In this document: positions 30,336-38,784 of the stretch, in pieces
Position numbering within the stretch: position 1 is the stretch's first letter
Layout: each line of letters opens with the position of its first letter
Source of the DNA: Cytophagales bacterium
GTDB taxonomy: Bacteria > Bacteroidota > Bacteroidia > Cytophagales > Spirosomataceae
Direction of reading: 5' to 3'
Assembly (NCBI GenBank): GCA_013298025.1
Contig: JAAFJE010000013.1
Coordinates: 119,178 to 183,177 of the forward strand
DNA: 64,000 nucleotides
The notes under the pieces: model-generated
Database searches by the model: none
What the model was told of the DNA's origin: nothing
The model's input: only the letters and a program-made list of their open reading frames with translations
Made by a program: the position numbers and the translations under genes

Positions 30336-32132
30336 ATGAAATTAAAACATACTTTAGCATCAATATTCCTTGGCGTAATGGCATTGACTTTTTCAGGCTG
30401 TCAAGAAGTATTGGACGAAACGCCAAGAACTGCTTTTACCGTTGATTATTTCAAAACACAAGACGGTTTGCAATCGGCTATTTATACAGCGTATGCTGGG
30501 TTACGTTACGATTATGGCCCCATTGGAGCGATGGTCTTGAACAACGTTGGAACAGACGAATTTACGTATGGCGACCAAGGAGCTTCTGGGCAAACCCTCG
30601 AATGTGGTACTTATAGCATTAGCCCTACCAACGGAGCTATTGGCACGCCTTGGAACAGAAATTACTCGAACATCAATCTTTGTAATGCCGTGGTTCAATA
30701 TGCTCCAAGTGTAAACATGGATGCCACCACACGCAATAAATTTATAGGCGAAGCCCGTTATTTGCGTGCCATGTACTATTTGTTGTTGGTCGAGCATTTT
30801 GGTGCTGTACCTTTAGATTTGGGTTCGGGCGATTTGCAATTCAACACTACGCCAAGTTGTACTTTTAGAAGAAATGACCCCAATTTGCTGAAAAAGAATT
30901 TTCAAGCAATGGTTGATGACTTGGTTTTTGCTGCCGATAATTTGCCCGACCAACGCCCAACAGGGGAGTTTCGTTTGTCGAAAGCTGCCGCTTTACATTT
31001 GTTATCAAGGGTGTATATCTATCGGGCTTACTCGGCTGTAAAAGAAAGTACCGACTTCCAAAATGCTTATGATACAGCCAAAAAATTGATTGACAACAAA
31101 GCCAAATATGGCACTGATTTGTTGGCAGATTATGGTGATATACACAAAGAAGGCAACGATTACAACAAAGAAATCCTTTTCTCGGTAGAGCGTTTGCCAC
31201 TCAACAACATTGCCAATGAGGTGGTAAATCCAAGTACTGATTTTGCAGAAAAAGTAAACATTTCTTGTAATATGTTTGTATCAAACTACACGTCTGTCAC
31301 CAAAAATGGCGTAGCTTTATTTCCTGTGCGGGTGTTACAATACGGTCGTCCTTTACGCCAGTTTTGTCCTACTCGTTGGACTTTAGACGTAATCTTTGCT
31401 GATAAGCTCAACGATAGCCGCTACAGTCATACGTTTAGAGATACCTATTATGTGGCTACTTTCTATACACAAGGAACTACCGATTACAACAAATACGTAT
31501 CTGATATGTCGGCGTTGGGCTTGGCATTGGGCGATACCGCCTTTTACCTAGCTCCAACCGATGCCATTGCCAAAACTTTGAAAGCTGCTAACAAAAAGTA
31601 CGTGATTTATTCGCCTACTGAAATGTATAGCAATCAAAATAAGGCTAATAATATTTACCCAGCTTTGAAAAAATACGAAGCGGTAAACAGAAATTCCTAT
31701 CAAGACATTTCAGGTCGTCCGTTTGTTGTAGCCAAATTATCGGAAGTGTATCTATTGGCTGCCGAAGCGGCTATGGCATTAGGCAAAAATGCCGAAGCTG
31801 CACAGTATATCAATGTGTTGCGTGACAGAGCCGCTTATCGTTCGTCTATTTCAAGCACTGAATTGGCCAGTCGTAAAGCAAAATTGCAGGTTGCCGCCAG
31901 TGATATTACACTTGATTTTATCTTAGACGAGCGTACTCGTGAGCTTTGTGGTGAAAGCATCCGCTGGGCTGATTTGGCGATGCGTGGCAAATTGGTTGAC
32001 AGAGCAAAGAAATACAACCCAGACGTAACTAATTTACAAGCATTCCACTTGCTGCGTCCTATACCACAATCACAGCTAGATGCTACTTGCGAAACAAACA
32101 AATCGCAGTATCAAAACCCTGGCTATAACTAA
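30336..32132 (+). CDS. SusD/RagB-family lipoprotein
   Basis: Surface glycan-binding partner of the preceding SusC. 598 aa. Lipobox FSGC with Cys at about residue 22, then QEVLDETPRTAFTVDYF. Family signatures: FIGEARYLRAMYYLLLVEHFGAVPL, KLSEVYLLAAEAAMALGKNAEA, YINVLRDRAAY and FILDERTRELCGESIRWADLAMRG. The context (GH10, GH43, GH67, uxuA) points to xylan or xylo-oligosaccharides as ligand. A strong stem-loop follows 30 bp after the stop. Confidence 0.95.
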   Translation: MKLKHTLASIFLGVMALTFSGCQEVLDETPRTAFTVDYFKTQDGLQSAIYTAYAGLRYDYGPIGAMVLNNVGTDEFTYGDQGASGQTLECGTYSISPTNGAIGTPWNRNYSNINLCNAVVQYAPSVNMDATTRNKFIGEARYLRAMYYLLLVEHFGAVPLDLGSGDLQFNTTPSCTFRRNDPNLLKKNFQAMVDDLVFAADNLPDQRPTGEFRLSKAAALHLLSRVYIYRAYSAVKESTDFQNAYDTAKKLIDNKAKYGTDLLADYGDIHKEGNDYNKEILFSVERLPLNNIANEVVNPSTDFAEKVNISCNMFVSNYTSVTKNGVALFPVRVLQYGRPLRQFCPTRWTLDVIFADKLNDSRYSHTFRDTYYVATFYTQGTTDYNKYVSDMSALGLALGDTAFYLAPTDAIAKTLKAANKKYVIYSPTEMYSNQNKANNIYPALKKYEAVNRNSYQDISGRPFVVAKLSEVYLLAAEAAMALGKNAEAAQYINVLRDRAAYRSSISSTELASRKAKLQVAASDITLDFILDERTRELCGESIRWADLAMRGKLVDRAKKYNPDVTNLQAFHLLRPIPQSQLDATCETNKSQYQNPGYN

Positions 32133-32162
32133 GCAATGGCATACTTCAACCGAAAAAACACG

Positions 32163-32186
32163 TTGGGCAGTAGTAGTACTGCCCAA
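32163..32186 (+). terminator. Stem-loop between susD and xylanase gene
   Basis: Perfect 10-bp stem TTGGGCAGTA (32163-32172) with complement at 32177-32186 and a GTAG tetraloop. GC content in the stem is higher than around it. No T-run directly follows, so partial termination or mRNA processing between susD and the enzyme genes is likely. Confidence 0.6.
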
Positions 32187-32217
32187 GCATCAGTTATCAT
32201 TTTACGAAGAAATTATC

Positions 32218-33837
32218 ATGAAAAAACATACATGGAAAAATAGGCTACTTGCCGTAGCTGCGGTAGGTACACTTTTTGCCTGCGAAAAAGACCCCATTAA
32301 TATTTTAAACACAAGCACTTACACCGTCGAAGATGGTACGTTGAAGGCGGCAACTTCGGCATTTCCTGTAGGCTTGAGCGTTGATTACGACTTGTTTCTG
32401 AACAATGCCCAATACCGAACTGTAGCTACCGCCGAAGCCAAAAGTACCACCTTTGGCTATCACATGAAACACGGAGCGTTGGTAAGAAATGATGGAACAA
32501 TCGACTTTACCAAAGCCGATGCTTTGTACGATGCTTGTAAAACCGCAGGAATAGAAGTATTTGGACATACCCTTGGTTGGCATCAAAATCAAAATGCTAC
32601 CTATATGAAAATTGTTACAGGCGGTGGCTCTGGCCCGACGGCTGTAAACTTACTTTCAAATGGAAGTTTTGAAAATGGTTCGGGCGATAATTTTAACAAC
32701 TGGTCGAAATACAATGGGGGCTCATCTTTGTTGGGTACAACGGTGGCTGCTGAGGTGCAGTCTGGCTCTCGTGCGTTAAAAGTAGTCGTAGCAGCCGACG
32801 GAAACCCTTGGGCGGTACAGTTGGCAAGCGATGAATTTGCCACGACATCAGGCAAAACATATAATATGACCTTTTTTATCAAATCGGCAAGTGCTGGCGG
32901 ACAAATGCGTATTTCTACGGGCGGAACAGGCTCTACGGCACAATATTCGGGCAATTATTCGACTTCTACCGATTGGGTACAAAAAACCTATTCATTTACA
33001 GCCAATGGTGCTATGACGAGGGTATTGATTGATATTGGTAGTAAAGCCAATACCTATTTTGTAGACAACGTACAGGTGGTTGATGCGTCTGCTTCTGTAC
33101 CGCCTACGGGTGGGGCTTTGGTGACTGCCGTTGACAATGCCATGAAAGATTTTATTACCCAGACGGTTACGCATTATAAAGGTAAAGTAAAAGCTTGGGA
33201 TGTCGTAAACGAACCAATGGTTGAATCGGGCAATCTTCGTACCGATGCCAATACTACGGTAGCTGCTACAGCAACAGACGTATTTTTCTGGTCGAAATAT
33301 TTGGGTAGAAATTGGGGCTTGAAGGCTTTTCAATATGCCGCCGCCGCCGACCCTACAGCCGATTTATATATCAATGATTATAACTTAGAAACCAACAGTG
33401 TAAAACTCGATTCGTTGATTGGCTATGTAAACGAATTGAAAGGTAAGGGAGCAAAAATTGACGGCATTGGTACGCAAATGCACATTTTATGGGATGCTCC
33501 TCGCAGTGGCATTGATAATATGTTTAAGAAGTTGGCTGCAACGGGGCTAAAAATTCGTATTTCTGAACTAGATGTTCGGATAAACCCTAATAAGAAAACG
33601 CAATTCTTCCTAAGCAAACAATTTGAATCGTATCAAGCAGATATGTATGCTTATATCGTTCGCTCATACATGGCAAATGTCCCTGCGGCACAACAAGCAG
33701 GTATTACTATCTGGGGCATCAGCGACGATACCAGTTGGTTGTATAGCAACGGATTGGATTTTCCTTTGCTTTTCAACAAAGATTATTCTAAAAAAATGGC
33801 TTATTACGCTGTGATGCAAGCATTGAAAGGAAAATAA
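32218..33837 (+). CDS. GH10 endo-beta-1,4-xylanase lipoprotein with inserted CBM
   Basis: Cuts the xylan backbone, probably on the cell surface. The frame is open from 32080, but the ATG at 32218 starts a lipoprotein signal peptide (MKKHTWKNRLLAVAAVGTLF, lipobox FAC with Cys22), giving 539 aa. The GH10 barrel begins around residue 40 (FPVGLSVDYD, FGYHMKHGALV, GHTLGWHQNQN). It is interrupted at about residues 140-285 by a CBM4/9-like beta-sandwich (NLLSNGSFENG, WVQKTYSFTAN, FVDNVQVVDA), and resumes with acid/base E332 in WDVVNEPM and nucleophile E450 in ISELDVRI. Such CBM insertions are known in Bacteroidota PUL xylanases. Confidence 0.95.
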   Translation: MKKHTWKNRLLAVAAVGTLFACEKDPINILNTSTYTVEDGTLKAATSAFPVGLSVDYDLFLNNAQYRTVATAEAKSTTFGYHMKHGALVRNDGTIDFTKADALYDACKTAGIEVFGHTLGWHQNQNATYMKIVTGGGSGPTAVNLLSNGSFENGSGDNFNNWSKYNGGSSLLGTTVAAEVQSGSRALKVVVAADGNPWAVQLASDEFATTSGKTYNMTFFIKSASAGGQMRISTGGTGSTAQYSGNYSTSTDWVQKTYSFTANGAMTRVLIDIGSKANTYFVDNVQVVDASASVPPTGGALVTAVDNAMKDFITQTVTHYKGKVKAWDVVNEPMVESGNLRTDANTTVAATATDVFFWSKYLGRNWGLKAFQYAAAADPTADLYINDYNLETNSVKLDSLIGYVNELKGKGAKIDGIGTQMHILWDAPRSGIDNMFKKLAATGLKIRISELDVRINPNKKTQFFLSKQFESYQADMYAYIVRSYMANVPAAQQAGITIWGISDDTSWLYSNGLDFPLLFNKDYSKKMAYYAVMQALKGK

Positions 33838-33844
33838 AACCTCC

Positions 33845-33926
33845 CTAGGACTGTACGAAGGATTCATCATATCATAAACTATTTATCCGAAACCAATGGT
33901 TTTTACCATCCTTCGTACAAGCCTAG
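33845..33926 (+). promoter_or_regulatory. Long inverted repeat between GH10 and GH35-like genes
   Basis: 19-nt arms at 33845-33863 (CTAGGACTGTACGAAGGAT) and 33908-33926 match at 17 of 19 positions. Between them is a smaller dyad AAACCA/TGGTTT (33890-33902). It starts 8 bp after the xylanase stop, so it may be a terminator or attenuator. The arm shares ACTGTACnAA with the repeat at 4794. Confidence 0.5.
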
Positions 33927-33972
33927 TTTGGCATTATGCTTATTTCCATCAAATACCTTTATTTAAAATACT

Positions 33973-35598
33973 ATGATAAAATTTTTTCGACTCTTACTTG
34001 TCATGCTTGTGATACACACAACGAGTTTTGCCCAAAAAGGCATTCCTCGTTTGCAAACCAAGGGCACAACGCAAGAACTGATTGTCAACGATAAGCCTTT
34101 TTTGATGCTAGGCGGAGAACTGGGCAATTCGTCGGCTTCTACCGTTGAGTCGATGAATCCTATCTGGGAAAAACTCAAAGCCATGCACCTCAATACGGTA
34201 CTCGTGCCTGTGTATTGGGAATTGCTAGAACCCGAAGAAGGAAAATTCGACTATACACTGCTCCAAGACTTGATTTTGGATGCTCGAAAAAATCATATAA
34301 AAATGGTCTTTTTATGGTTTGGAGCTTGGAAAAATAGTATGTCGAGCCATGCACCAGCTTGGGTAAAACGCAACGAAGAACGTTTTCCTAGGGCCAAAGA
34401 TGATAAAAATCAAAGCCAAGAAATTCTTACGCCTTTTAGCGAAAATAACCTCCAAGCTGACCTAAAAGCGTATGAAAAATTGCTGACTTTTTTACGAGAT
34501 TTTGATAAAACCGAACAAACGGTTATTATGATACAAGTCGAAAATGAAATTGGTATGTTGCCTTCGGCAAGAGATTATCATCCTTTGGCAAATGCAGCTT
34601 TCAAAAAGGATGTACCGAGTTTTTTGATGAATTATTTACAAAAAAATCAAGCTACACTTGCCCCCGAAATTGTTACAGCATGGAATAAAAATGGCTTGAA
34701 AACCAAGGGTTCTTGGGAAGAAATTTTTGGTAAAAGCCTGCAAACCGACGAACTATTTATGGCTTGGTATTTTGCCAAATATACCAATGCTATTGCCGAA
34801 GCTGGTAAGAAAATTTATCCCATTCCAACCTATGTCAATGCTGCTTTAAACCGTCCGGGGCGTGAACCCGGCAGCGGATACCCTAGTGCCGGCCCTTTAC
34901 CACACGTAATTGATTTGTGGAAAGCGGCGGCTCCGGCCATTGATTTGTTTGCTCCCGATTTTTATAATCCTGACTTTAAGTATTGGAACGACCGCTATAC
35001 TCGTTATGGCGAAACGCTTTTTATTCCCGAACACGCCTTTGACCCGACCGTATTGGCAAAATCTTTTTATGCCATTGGGCATTATGAAGCATTAGGCTTT
35101 TCGCCATTTTCGATTGAATCGACCGAAAAACCACAAAACGAACCCTTGGGTAAAGGATATGCCTTGCTCGAACAACTCAGTCCTTTGATTTTGGCGAATA
35201 GAGGAAAGGGAAAAATTGCATCGGTATTACTAGACAAAGACCATAAGGAAACGGTTGTGAACCTAGGCAAATACGCACTTACCTGCAAGCATGACTATAC
35301 TTTGGGGTGGTCGCCCGAAGCCAAAAATGCCGAATGGCCTATGACAAGCGTTATTATTATTCAGACCAACGAAAATGAATTTTACGTGGCTGGCTCTGGC
35401 GTAGTAATTACTTGTAAATCACTTGAAAACCCTGCTCTCAATGTTGGGCTTTTGAAAGTTGATGAAGGCTATTTTACCAATAATCAATGGAAAGTGCATC
35501 GCCATTACAACGGCGACCAAACGCATCAAGGGCGACATATCAGAATTTCAGTAGGCGATTTTGAGATTCAACGAGTGGAGCTTTATCAATACAAATAA
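33973..35598 (+). CDS. GH35-like glycosidase with DUF5597-type C-terminal domain
   Basis: Exo-acting clan-A glycosidase, usually annotated beta-galactosidase. 541 aa. Signal peptide ending TTSFAQ. The TIM barrel begins LIVNDKPFLMLGGELGNSS and contains VLVPVYWELLEPEEGKFDY, the acid/base E192 in QVENEIG and candidate nucleophile E353 in LFIPEHAF. The C-terminal about 140 residues (VVNLGKYALTC, FYVAGSGVVITCK, RHIRISVGDFEIQRVELY) match the DUF5597-type extension. Because it sits between a xylanase and a GH43 enzyme, it may trim galactose or arabinose side chains of heteroxylan; the substrate is inference. Confidence 0.85.
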   Translation: MIKFFRLLLVMLVIHTTSFAQKGIPRLQTKGTTQELIVNDKPFLMLGGELGNSSASTVESMNPIWEKLKAMHLNTVLVPVYWELLEPEEGKFDYTLLQDLILDARKNHIKMVFLWFGAWKNSMSSHAPAWVKRNEERFPRAKDDKNQSQEILTPFSENNLQADLKAYEKLLTFLRDFDKTEQTVIMIQVENEIGMLPSARDYHPLANAAFKKDVPSFLMNYLQKNQATLAPEIVTAWNKNGLKTKGSWEEIFGKSLQTDELFMAWYFAKYTNAIAEAGKKIYPIPTYVNAALNRPGREPGSGYPSAGPLPHVIDLWKAAAPAIDLFAPDFYNPDFKYWNDRYTRYGETLFIPEHAFDPTVLAKSFYAIGHYEALGFSPFSIESTEKPQNEPLGKGYALLEQLSPLILANRGKGKIASVLLDKDHKETVVNLGKYALTCKHDYTLGWSPEAKNAEWPMTSVIIIQTNENEFYVAGSGVVITCKSLENPALNVGLLKVDEGYFTNNQWKVHRHYNGDQTHQGRHIRISVGDFEIQRVELYQYK

Positions 35599-35678
35599 GT
35601 AACTTTACAAAAAAGGTATGAGTAGATGTAAGGTTGCTTCTATCTTTTGTTGAATAAAACTACTTAGCATAACCCAAG

Positions 35679-36719
35679 ATGAACAGAAAAACACAGTTAA
35701 CAGCAGTCGTTGCCATGCTTATGGGAAGCCAATTTGCCTTGGCACAAATAAGCCCCAAGCCGATTGCAGAACCTTTGGTCAAGCATATTTTTACAGCCGA
35801 CCCTTCGGCACACGTTTTTGGGAGTAAAATTTATGTTTACCCTTCGCATGATATTGAAACAAACTTTTCGAGAGATGAAGATGGTGGGCATTTCGACATG
35901 AAGGATTATCATATTCTTTCGATGGATAAGGTTGGCGGAAAAGTGACCGACCACGGTGTAGCCTTGGCTCTTGAAAATGTTCCTTGGGCTGCTCGACAAC
36001 TGTGGGCACCCGATGCTACCTTTCATAAAGGAAAGTATTATTTGTATTTTCCTGCCAAAGACAAAGAAGGTATTTTTCGCATAGGCGTAGCTACAAGTAA
36101 AAAACCTACAGGGCCTTTTAAGGCTGAAAAAGAACCAATCAAAGGAAGCTTCAGCATCGACCCTTGTATTTTCAAAGACAAAGACGGTAGCTTTTACTTA
36201 TATTTTGGAGGCATTTGGGGCGGACAACTACAGCGATGGAAAACAGGGATGTATCAAGCCAACGGAGCTTTGCAACAAGCCAATGAAGTAGCGTTGTGTC
36301 CGAAGGTAGCCAAGTTAGCTCCCGATATGAAATCGTTTGTCGAAACGCCTAAAGACCTTAAAATTTTGGATGAAAATGGAAAGGTTTTACTTGAAAGCGA
36401 CAATACAAAACGCTTTTTTGAAGCGGCTTGGATGCACCAATATAAAGGTAAATACTATTTTTCGTATTCTACTGGCAATACACACTTGATATGTTATGCC
36501 ATCGGCGATAGCCCTTATGGCCCATTTACCTACAAAGGTGTAGTGCTTAATCCTGTAGAAGGTTGGACAAACCATCACTCAATTGTAGAAAACAAAGGAA
36601 AATGGTATCTTTTTTACCATGATGCACAGCTTTCGGGCAAAACACATTTACGCAATGTGAAAGTAACCGAACTACGCTACAATCCCGATGGTACTATTCA
36701 GACCATCACGGCTAAGTAA
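35679..36719 (+). CDS. GH43-family beta-xylosidase/arabinofuranosidase-like enzyme
   Basis: Five-bladed propeller glycosidase. 346 aa with signal peptide ending FALAQ. The three catalytic acids of the family are seen: base D41 in FTADPSAHVF, modulator D161 in FSIDPCIF and acid E248 in RFFEAAWMHQ. Other conserved parts are WAPDATFHKGKYYLYF and NHHSIVENKGKWYLFYHD. In this xylan locus it should release xylose or arabinose from xylo-oligosaccharides. Periplasmic. Last gene of the xylan block, followed by a strong terminator hairpin. Confidence 0.92.
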   Translation: MNRKTQLTAVVAMLMGSQFALAQISPKPIAEPLVKHIFTADPSAHVFGSKIYVYPSHDIETNFSRDEDGGHFDMKDYHILSMDKVGGKVTDHGVALALENVPWAARQLWAPDATFHKGKYYLYFPAKDKEGIFRIGVATSKKPTGPFKAEKEPIKGSFSIDPCIFKDKDGSFYLYFGGIWGGQLQRWKTGMYQANGALQQANEVALCPKVAKLAPDMKSFVETPKDLKILDENGKVLLESDNTKRFFEAAWMHQYKGKYYFSYSTGNTHLICYAIGDSPYGPFTYKGVVLNPVEGWTNHHSIVENKGKWYLFYHDAQLSGKTHLRNVKVTELRYNPDGTIQTITAK

Positions 36720-36754
36720 TTGAATGAGTGATTTATAGGTCTGATAAATAAGTA

Positions 36755-36798
36755 AAGCCCTGTGTCAAAATAGCTTCTCTATTGCTGACACAGGGCTT
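36755..36798 (+). terminator. Intrinsic terminator of the xylan PUL
   Basis: Perfect 13-bp arms AAGCCCTGTGTCA (36755-36767) and complement (36786-36798), 18-nt loop, followed by ATTTTAT. It lies 36 bp after the GH43 stop. Confidence 0.85.
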
Positions 36799-36855
36799 AT
36801 TTTATGAGCCATTTTCTGTTTTCTTACTATTTTTCTCATTTTTTTGAAAAAAGTA

Positions 36856-36885
36856 TTGTTTTTAATAAAAATAGTTGTAATTTTG
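36856..36885 (+). promoter_or_regulatory. marR promoter
   Basis: TTG at 36856-36858, spacer of 19 nt, then TAATTTTG at 36878-36885, a perfect -7 box. The MarR operator candidate begins 5 bp later, over the expected start site. Confidence 0.7.
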
Positions 36886-36889
36886 AATC

Positions 36890-36904
36890 GTTGATTTTAT
36901 CAAC
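36890..36904 (+). promoter_or_regulatory. MarR operator candidate 1
   Basis: GTTGATTTTATCAAC, perfect 6-bp arms around TTT. Located at the predicted transcription start of marR, 23 bp before its ATG. The same dyad recurs before the efflux genes. Confidence 0.68.
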
Positions 36905-36927
36905 TATATTTAAAGTCAATTATTGAT

Positions 36928-37359
36928 ATGAGCCTAGCTGAAAATTCATTTCAATTTACGTTTGCCAATACCATAAGAGCATTGTTTCGGCAAACAGCCA
37001 GAACTTTTGAACAAGAAAATATAGGCATTACGCCTGAGCAACATTTCATTTTGAAGATTCTGTCATCTAAAGAAGAATCGATTCAATCTGATTTGGCAGA
37101 AATTATGCACAAAGACAAATCGGCGGTGATGCGTCATATCGACCACCTCGAAAAATTGGGCTTGTTGGTGCGTATAAGTGATACCGTTGACCGTAGAAAA
37201 AAACATTTGGTTCTGACAGAAAAAGGAAACCTTACTTTAGAACAATGCAACGATATTATTCAAAAACTCACTGCTCATAATTTAAGCAGTATTTCGCCTG
37301 ATGATTTGGCGGCTTTCAACCGTGTATTGTTTCAATTAAAACAAAATGCCGAAAAATAA
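36928..37359 (+). CDS. MarR-family transcriptional regulator
   Basis: Probable repressor of itself and of the efflux operon that follows. 143 aa. The winged helix is seen in ITPEQHFILKILSSKEES, the recognition helix region HKDKSAVMRHIDHLEKLGLL and the wing DTVDRRKKHLVLTEKG. N- and C-terminal helices would form the dimer and ligand pocket. Its promoter carries a GTTGAT-TTT-ATCAAC dyad, and the same dyad (GTTGAT-AAA-ATCAAT) sits 39 bp before the outer-membrane factor gene. The inducer is unknown; MarR proteins next to RND pumps usually bind phenolic or lipophilic compounds. Confidence 0.92.
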   Translation: MSLAENSFQFTFANTIRALFRQTARTFEQENIGITPEQHFILKILSSKEESIQSDLAEIMHKDKSAVMRHIDHLEKLGLLVRISDTVDRRKKHLVLTEKGNLTLEQCNDIIQKLTAHNLSSISPDDLAAFNRVLFQLKQNAEK

Positions 37360-37383
37360 CCGGGCATTTTTTTTACCTAAATA

Positions 37384-37398
37384 GTTGATAAAATCAAT
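37384..37398 (+). promoter_or_regulatory. MarR operator candidate 2
   Basis: GTTGATAAAATCAAT matches candidate 1 in both arms except the last base, with an AAA centre. It lies between marR and the outer membrane factor gene. A half site ATCAAC follows at about 37423. Confidence 0.65.
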
Positions 37399-37437
37399 TT
37401 TTTTAAAAGTCAATAATATTAAAATCAACCATGTTAT

Positions 37438-38769
37438 ATGTCTAAGAAAATCGCATTCCTTTGTTTGTTTTTGGGATTATGGAGTTCGGTTGTGCAAGCT
37501 CAACAAGCCGTAACACTCAAGGCTTGTGTCGATTATGCCTTGAAAAACCACGCCAGCAATACGCTTGCCCAAAACGAAATAGCCCTAGCCAAACAGAAAG
37601 CCACAGAAGCTTTGGCAGGTTATTTACCACAAGTGAGTACCAATATTACGATAGACGACAACCTGAAAAGACAGGTGTCGATTATTCCAGCAGGGGCGTT
37701 TAGTCCTACTGAAATACGGTTACAATTTGGTACACAATACAACAACAGTGCAACGGCACAAGTGGACCAAGTGCTTTACGACAAGTCGATGTTGGTTGGT
37801 ATCAAAGCCGCCGAACCCAATAATCAGTTGGCTACTTTAAAGTTAGAGCAAAACCAAGACAACCTGATTTACAATACCGTAGCAGCGTATTTTCAGGTAT
37901 TGGTTTATGCAGAACAGGAAAAAATTACGCTAGAAAATGAGAAAAAATTGAGGGAATTACTCAATATTTTGCAGTTGCGTTGGGAAAAAGGCGTAGCCAA
38001 GAAAACCGATTACGATAGAGCTAAAGCTAATTTGCAAAATTTACTTTCTCAACAATCCATTTTGCAAATGAATAAAAAAGTAGCCATCAATCGCCTAAAA
38101 AATGCCATCGGAATGCCTTTGTCGGAAGAAATCAACGTGGTTGAATTGAGCAATTACGAAAATTTGGCTTTACTCGAAAAAGACCCTGCGTTTGAAGTGG
38201 GCAATGTATTAGATTATAAGGTATTGCAAAATAATGCTTTACTTCAAAACTTTGAGGTACAACGCAAACAAGCCGCTTTCTTGCCTACGGTTTCGATGTA
38301 TGCTCGTTATGGGGCTTCTAGTTTTGGGAATGAATTTGGTAAATCACTCGCCAATTGGTTTGATTTTTCTACCATTGGACTAAAAGTAAATGTTCCTATT
38401 TTTAGCGGTTATCGCAAAACCAGTCAATTGCGACAAGCCGAAATTAGTTTGCAGAATATTAAAACTAATATGAAAATTACCGCTGATAATTTGAATTTAA
38501 CGTTTCAAAATTCTCATGCACAACTACAAAAAACACGTGCTGATTTGGGCATCAACCATGAGAATTTGGTCTTTGCAAAAAATGTATATGACAGCAGTAC
38601 GCTCGAATACGAAAAAGGCGTAGCTACGCTTTCCGACTTGCTCAATGCCGAATATTCTTACAAAGAAGCCCAAAGCAATTATATGACCTCGCTCATCAAT
38701 GTGTTGAGTTCGAGGCTCGAATACGAAAAATCAAAAGGTACTTTAAAAAGCTATATCAGTCAATTCTAA
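37438..38769 (+). CDS. TolC-family outer membrane efflux protein
   Basis: Outer-membrane channel of a tripartite efflux pump. 443 aa. Signal peptide ending VVQAQQ, then TLKACVDYALKNHASN typical of OEP proteins. The two OEP repeats are seen: LAKQKATEALAGYLPQV with KAAEPNNQLA, and ILQLRWEKGVAKKTDYDRAKANL, followed by LRQAEISLQNIKTNMKI and LEYEKGVATLSDLLNAEYSY. Three-gene operon with membrane fusion protein (next ATG 15 bp past the stop) and RND pump, under the MarR regulator upstream. Confidence 0.94.
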   Translation: MSKKIAFLCLFLGLWSSVVQAQQAVTLKACVDYALKNHASNTLAQNEIALAKQKATEALAGYLPQVSTNITIDDNLKRQVSIIPAGAFSPTEIRLQFGTQYNNSATAQVDQVLYDKSMLVGIKAAEPNNQLATLKLEQNQDNLIYNTVAAYFQVLVYAEQEKITLENEKKLRELLNILQLRWEKGVAKKTDYDRAKANLQNLLSQQSILQMNKKVAINRLKNAIGMPLSEEINVVELSNYENLALLEKDPAFEVGNVLDYKVLQNNALLQNFEVQRKQAAFLPTVSMYARYGASSFGNEFGKSLANWFDFSTIGLKVNVPIFSGYRKTSQLRQAEISLQNIKTNMKITADNLNLTFQNSHAQLQKTRADLGINHENLVFAKNVYDSSTLEYEKGVATLSDLLNAEYSYKEAQSNYMTSLINVLSSRLEYEKSKGTLKSYISQF

Positions 38770-38784
38770 TCATTGTATAAATTC

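Noticed and set aside
32080..32217. N-terminal extension of the xylanase overlapping susD
   Set aside because: It would place residues before a lipoprotein signal peptide and overlaps a stem-loop; the ATG at 32218 is the proper start.
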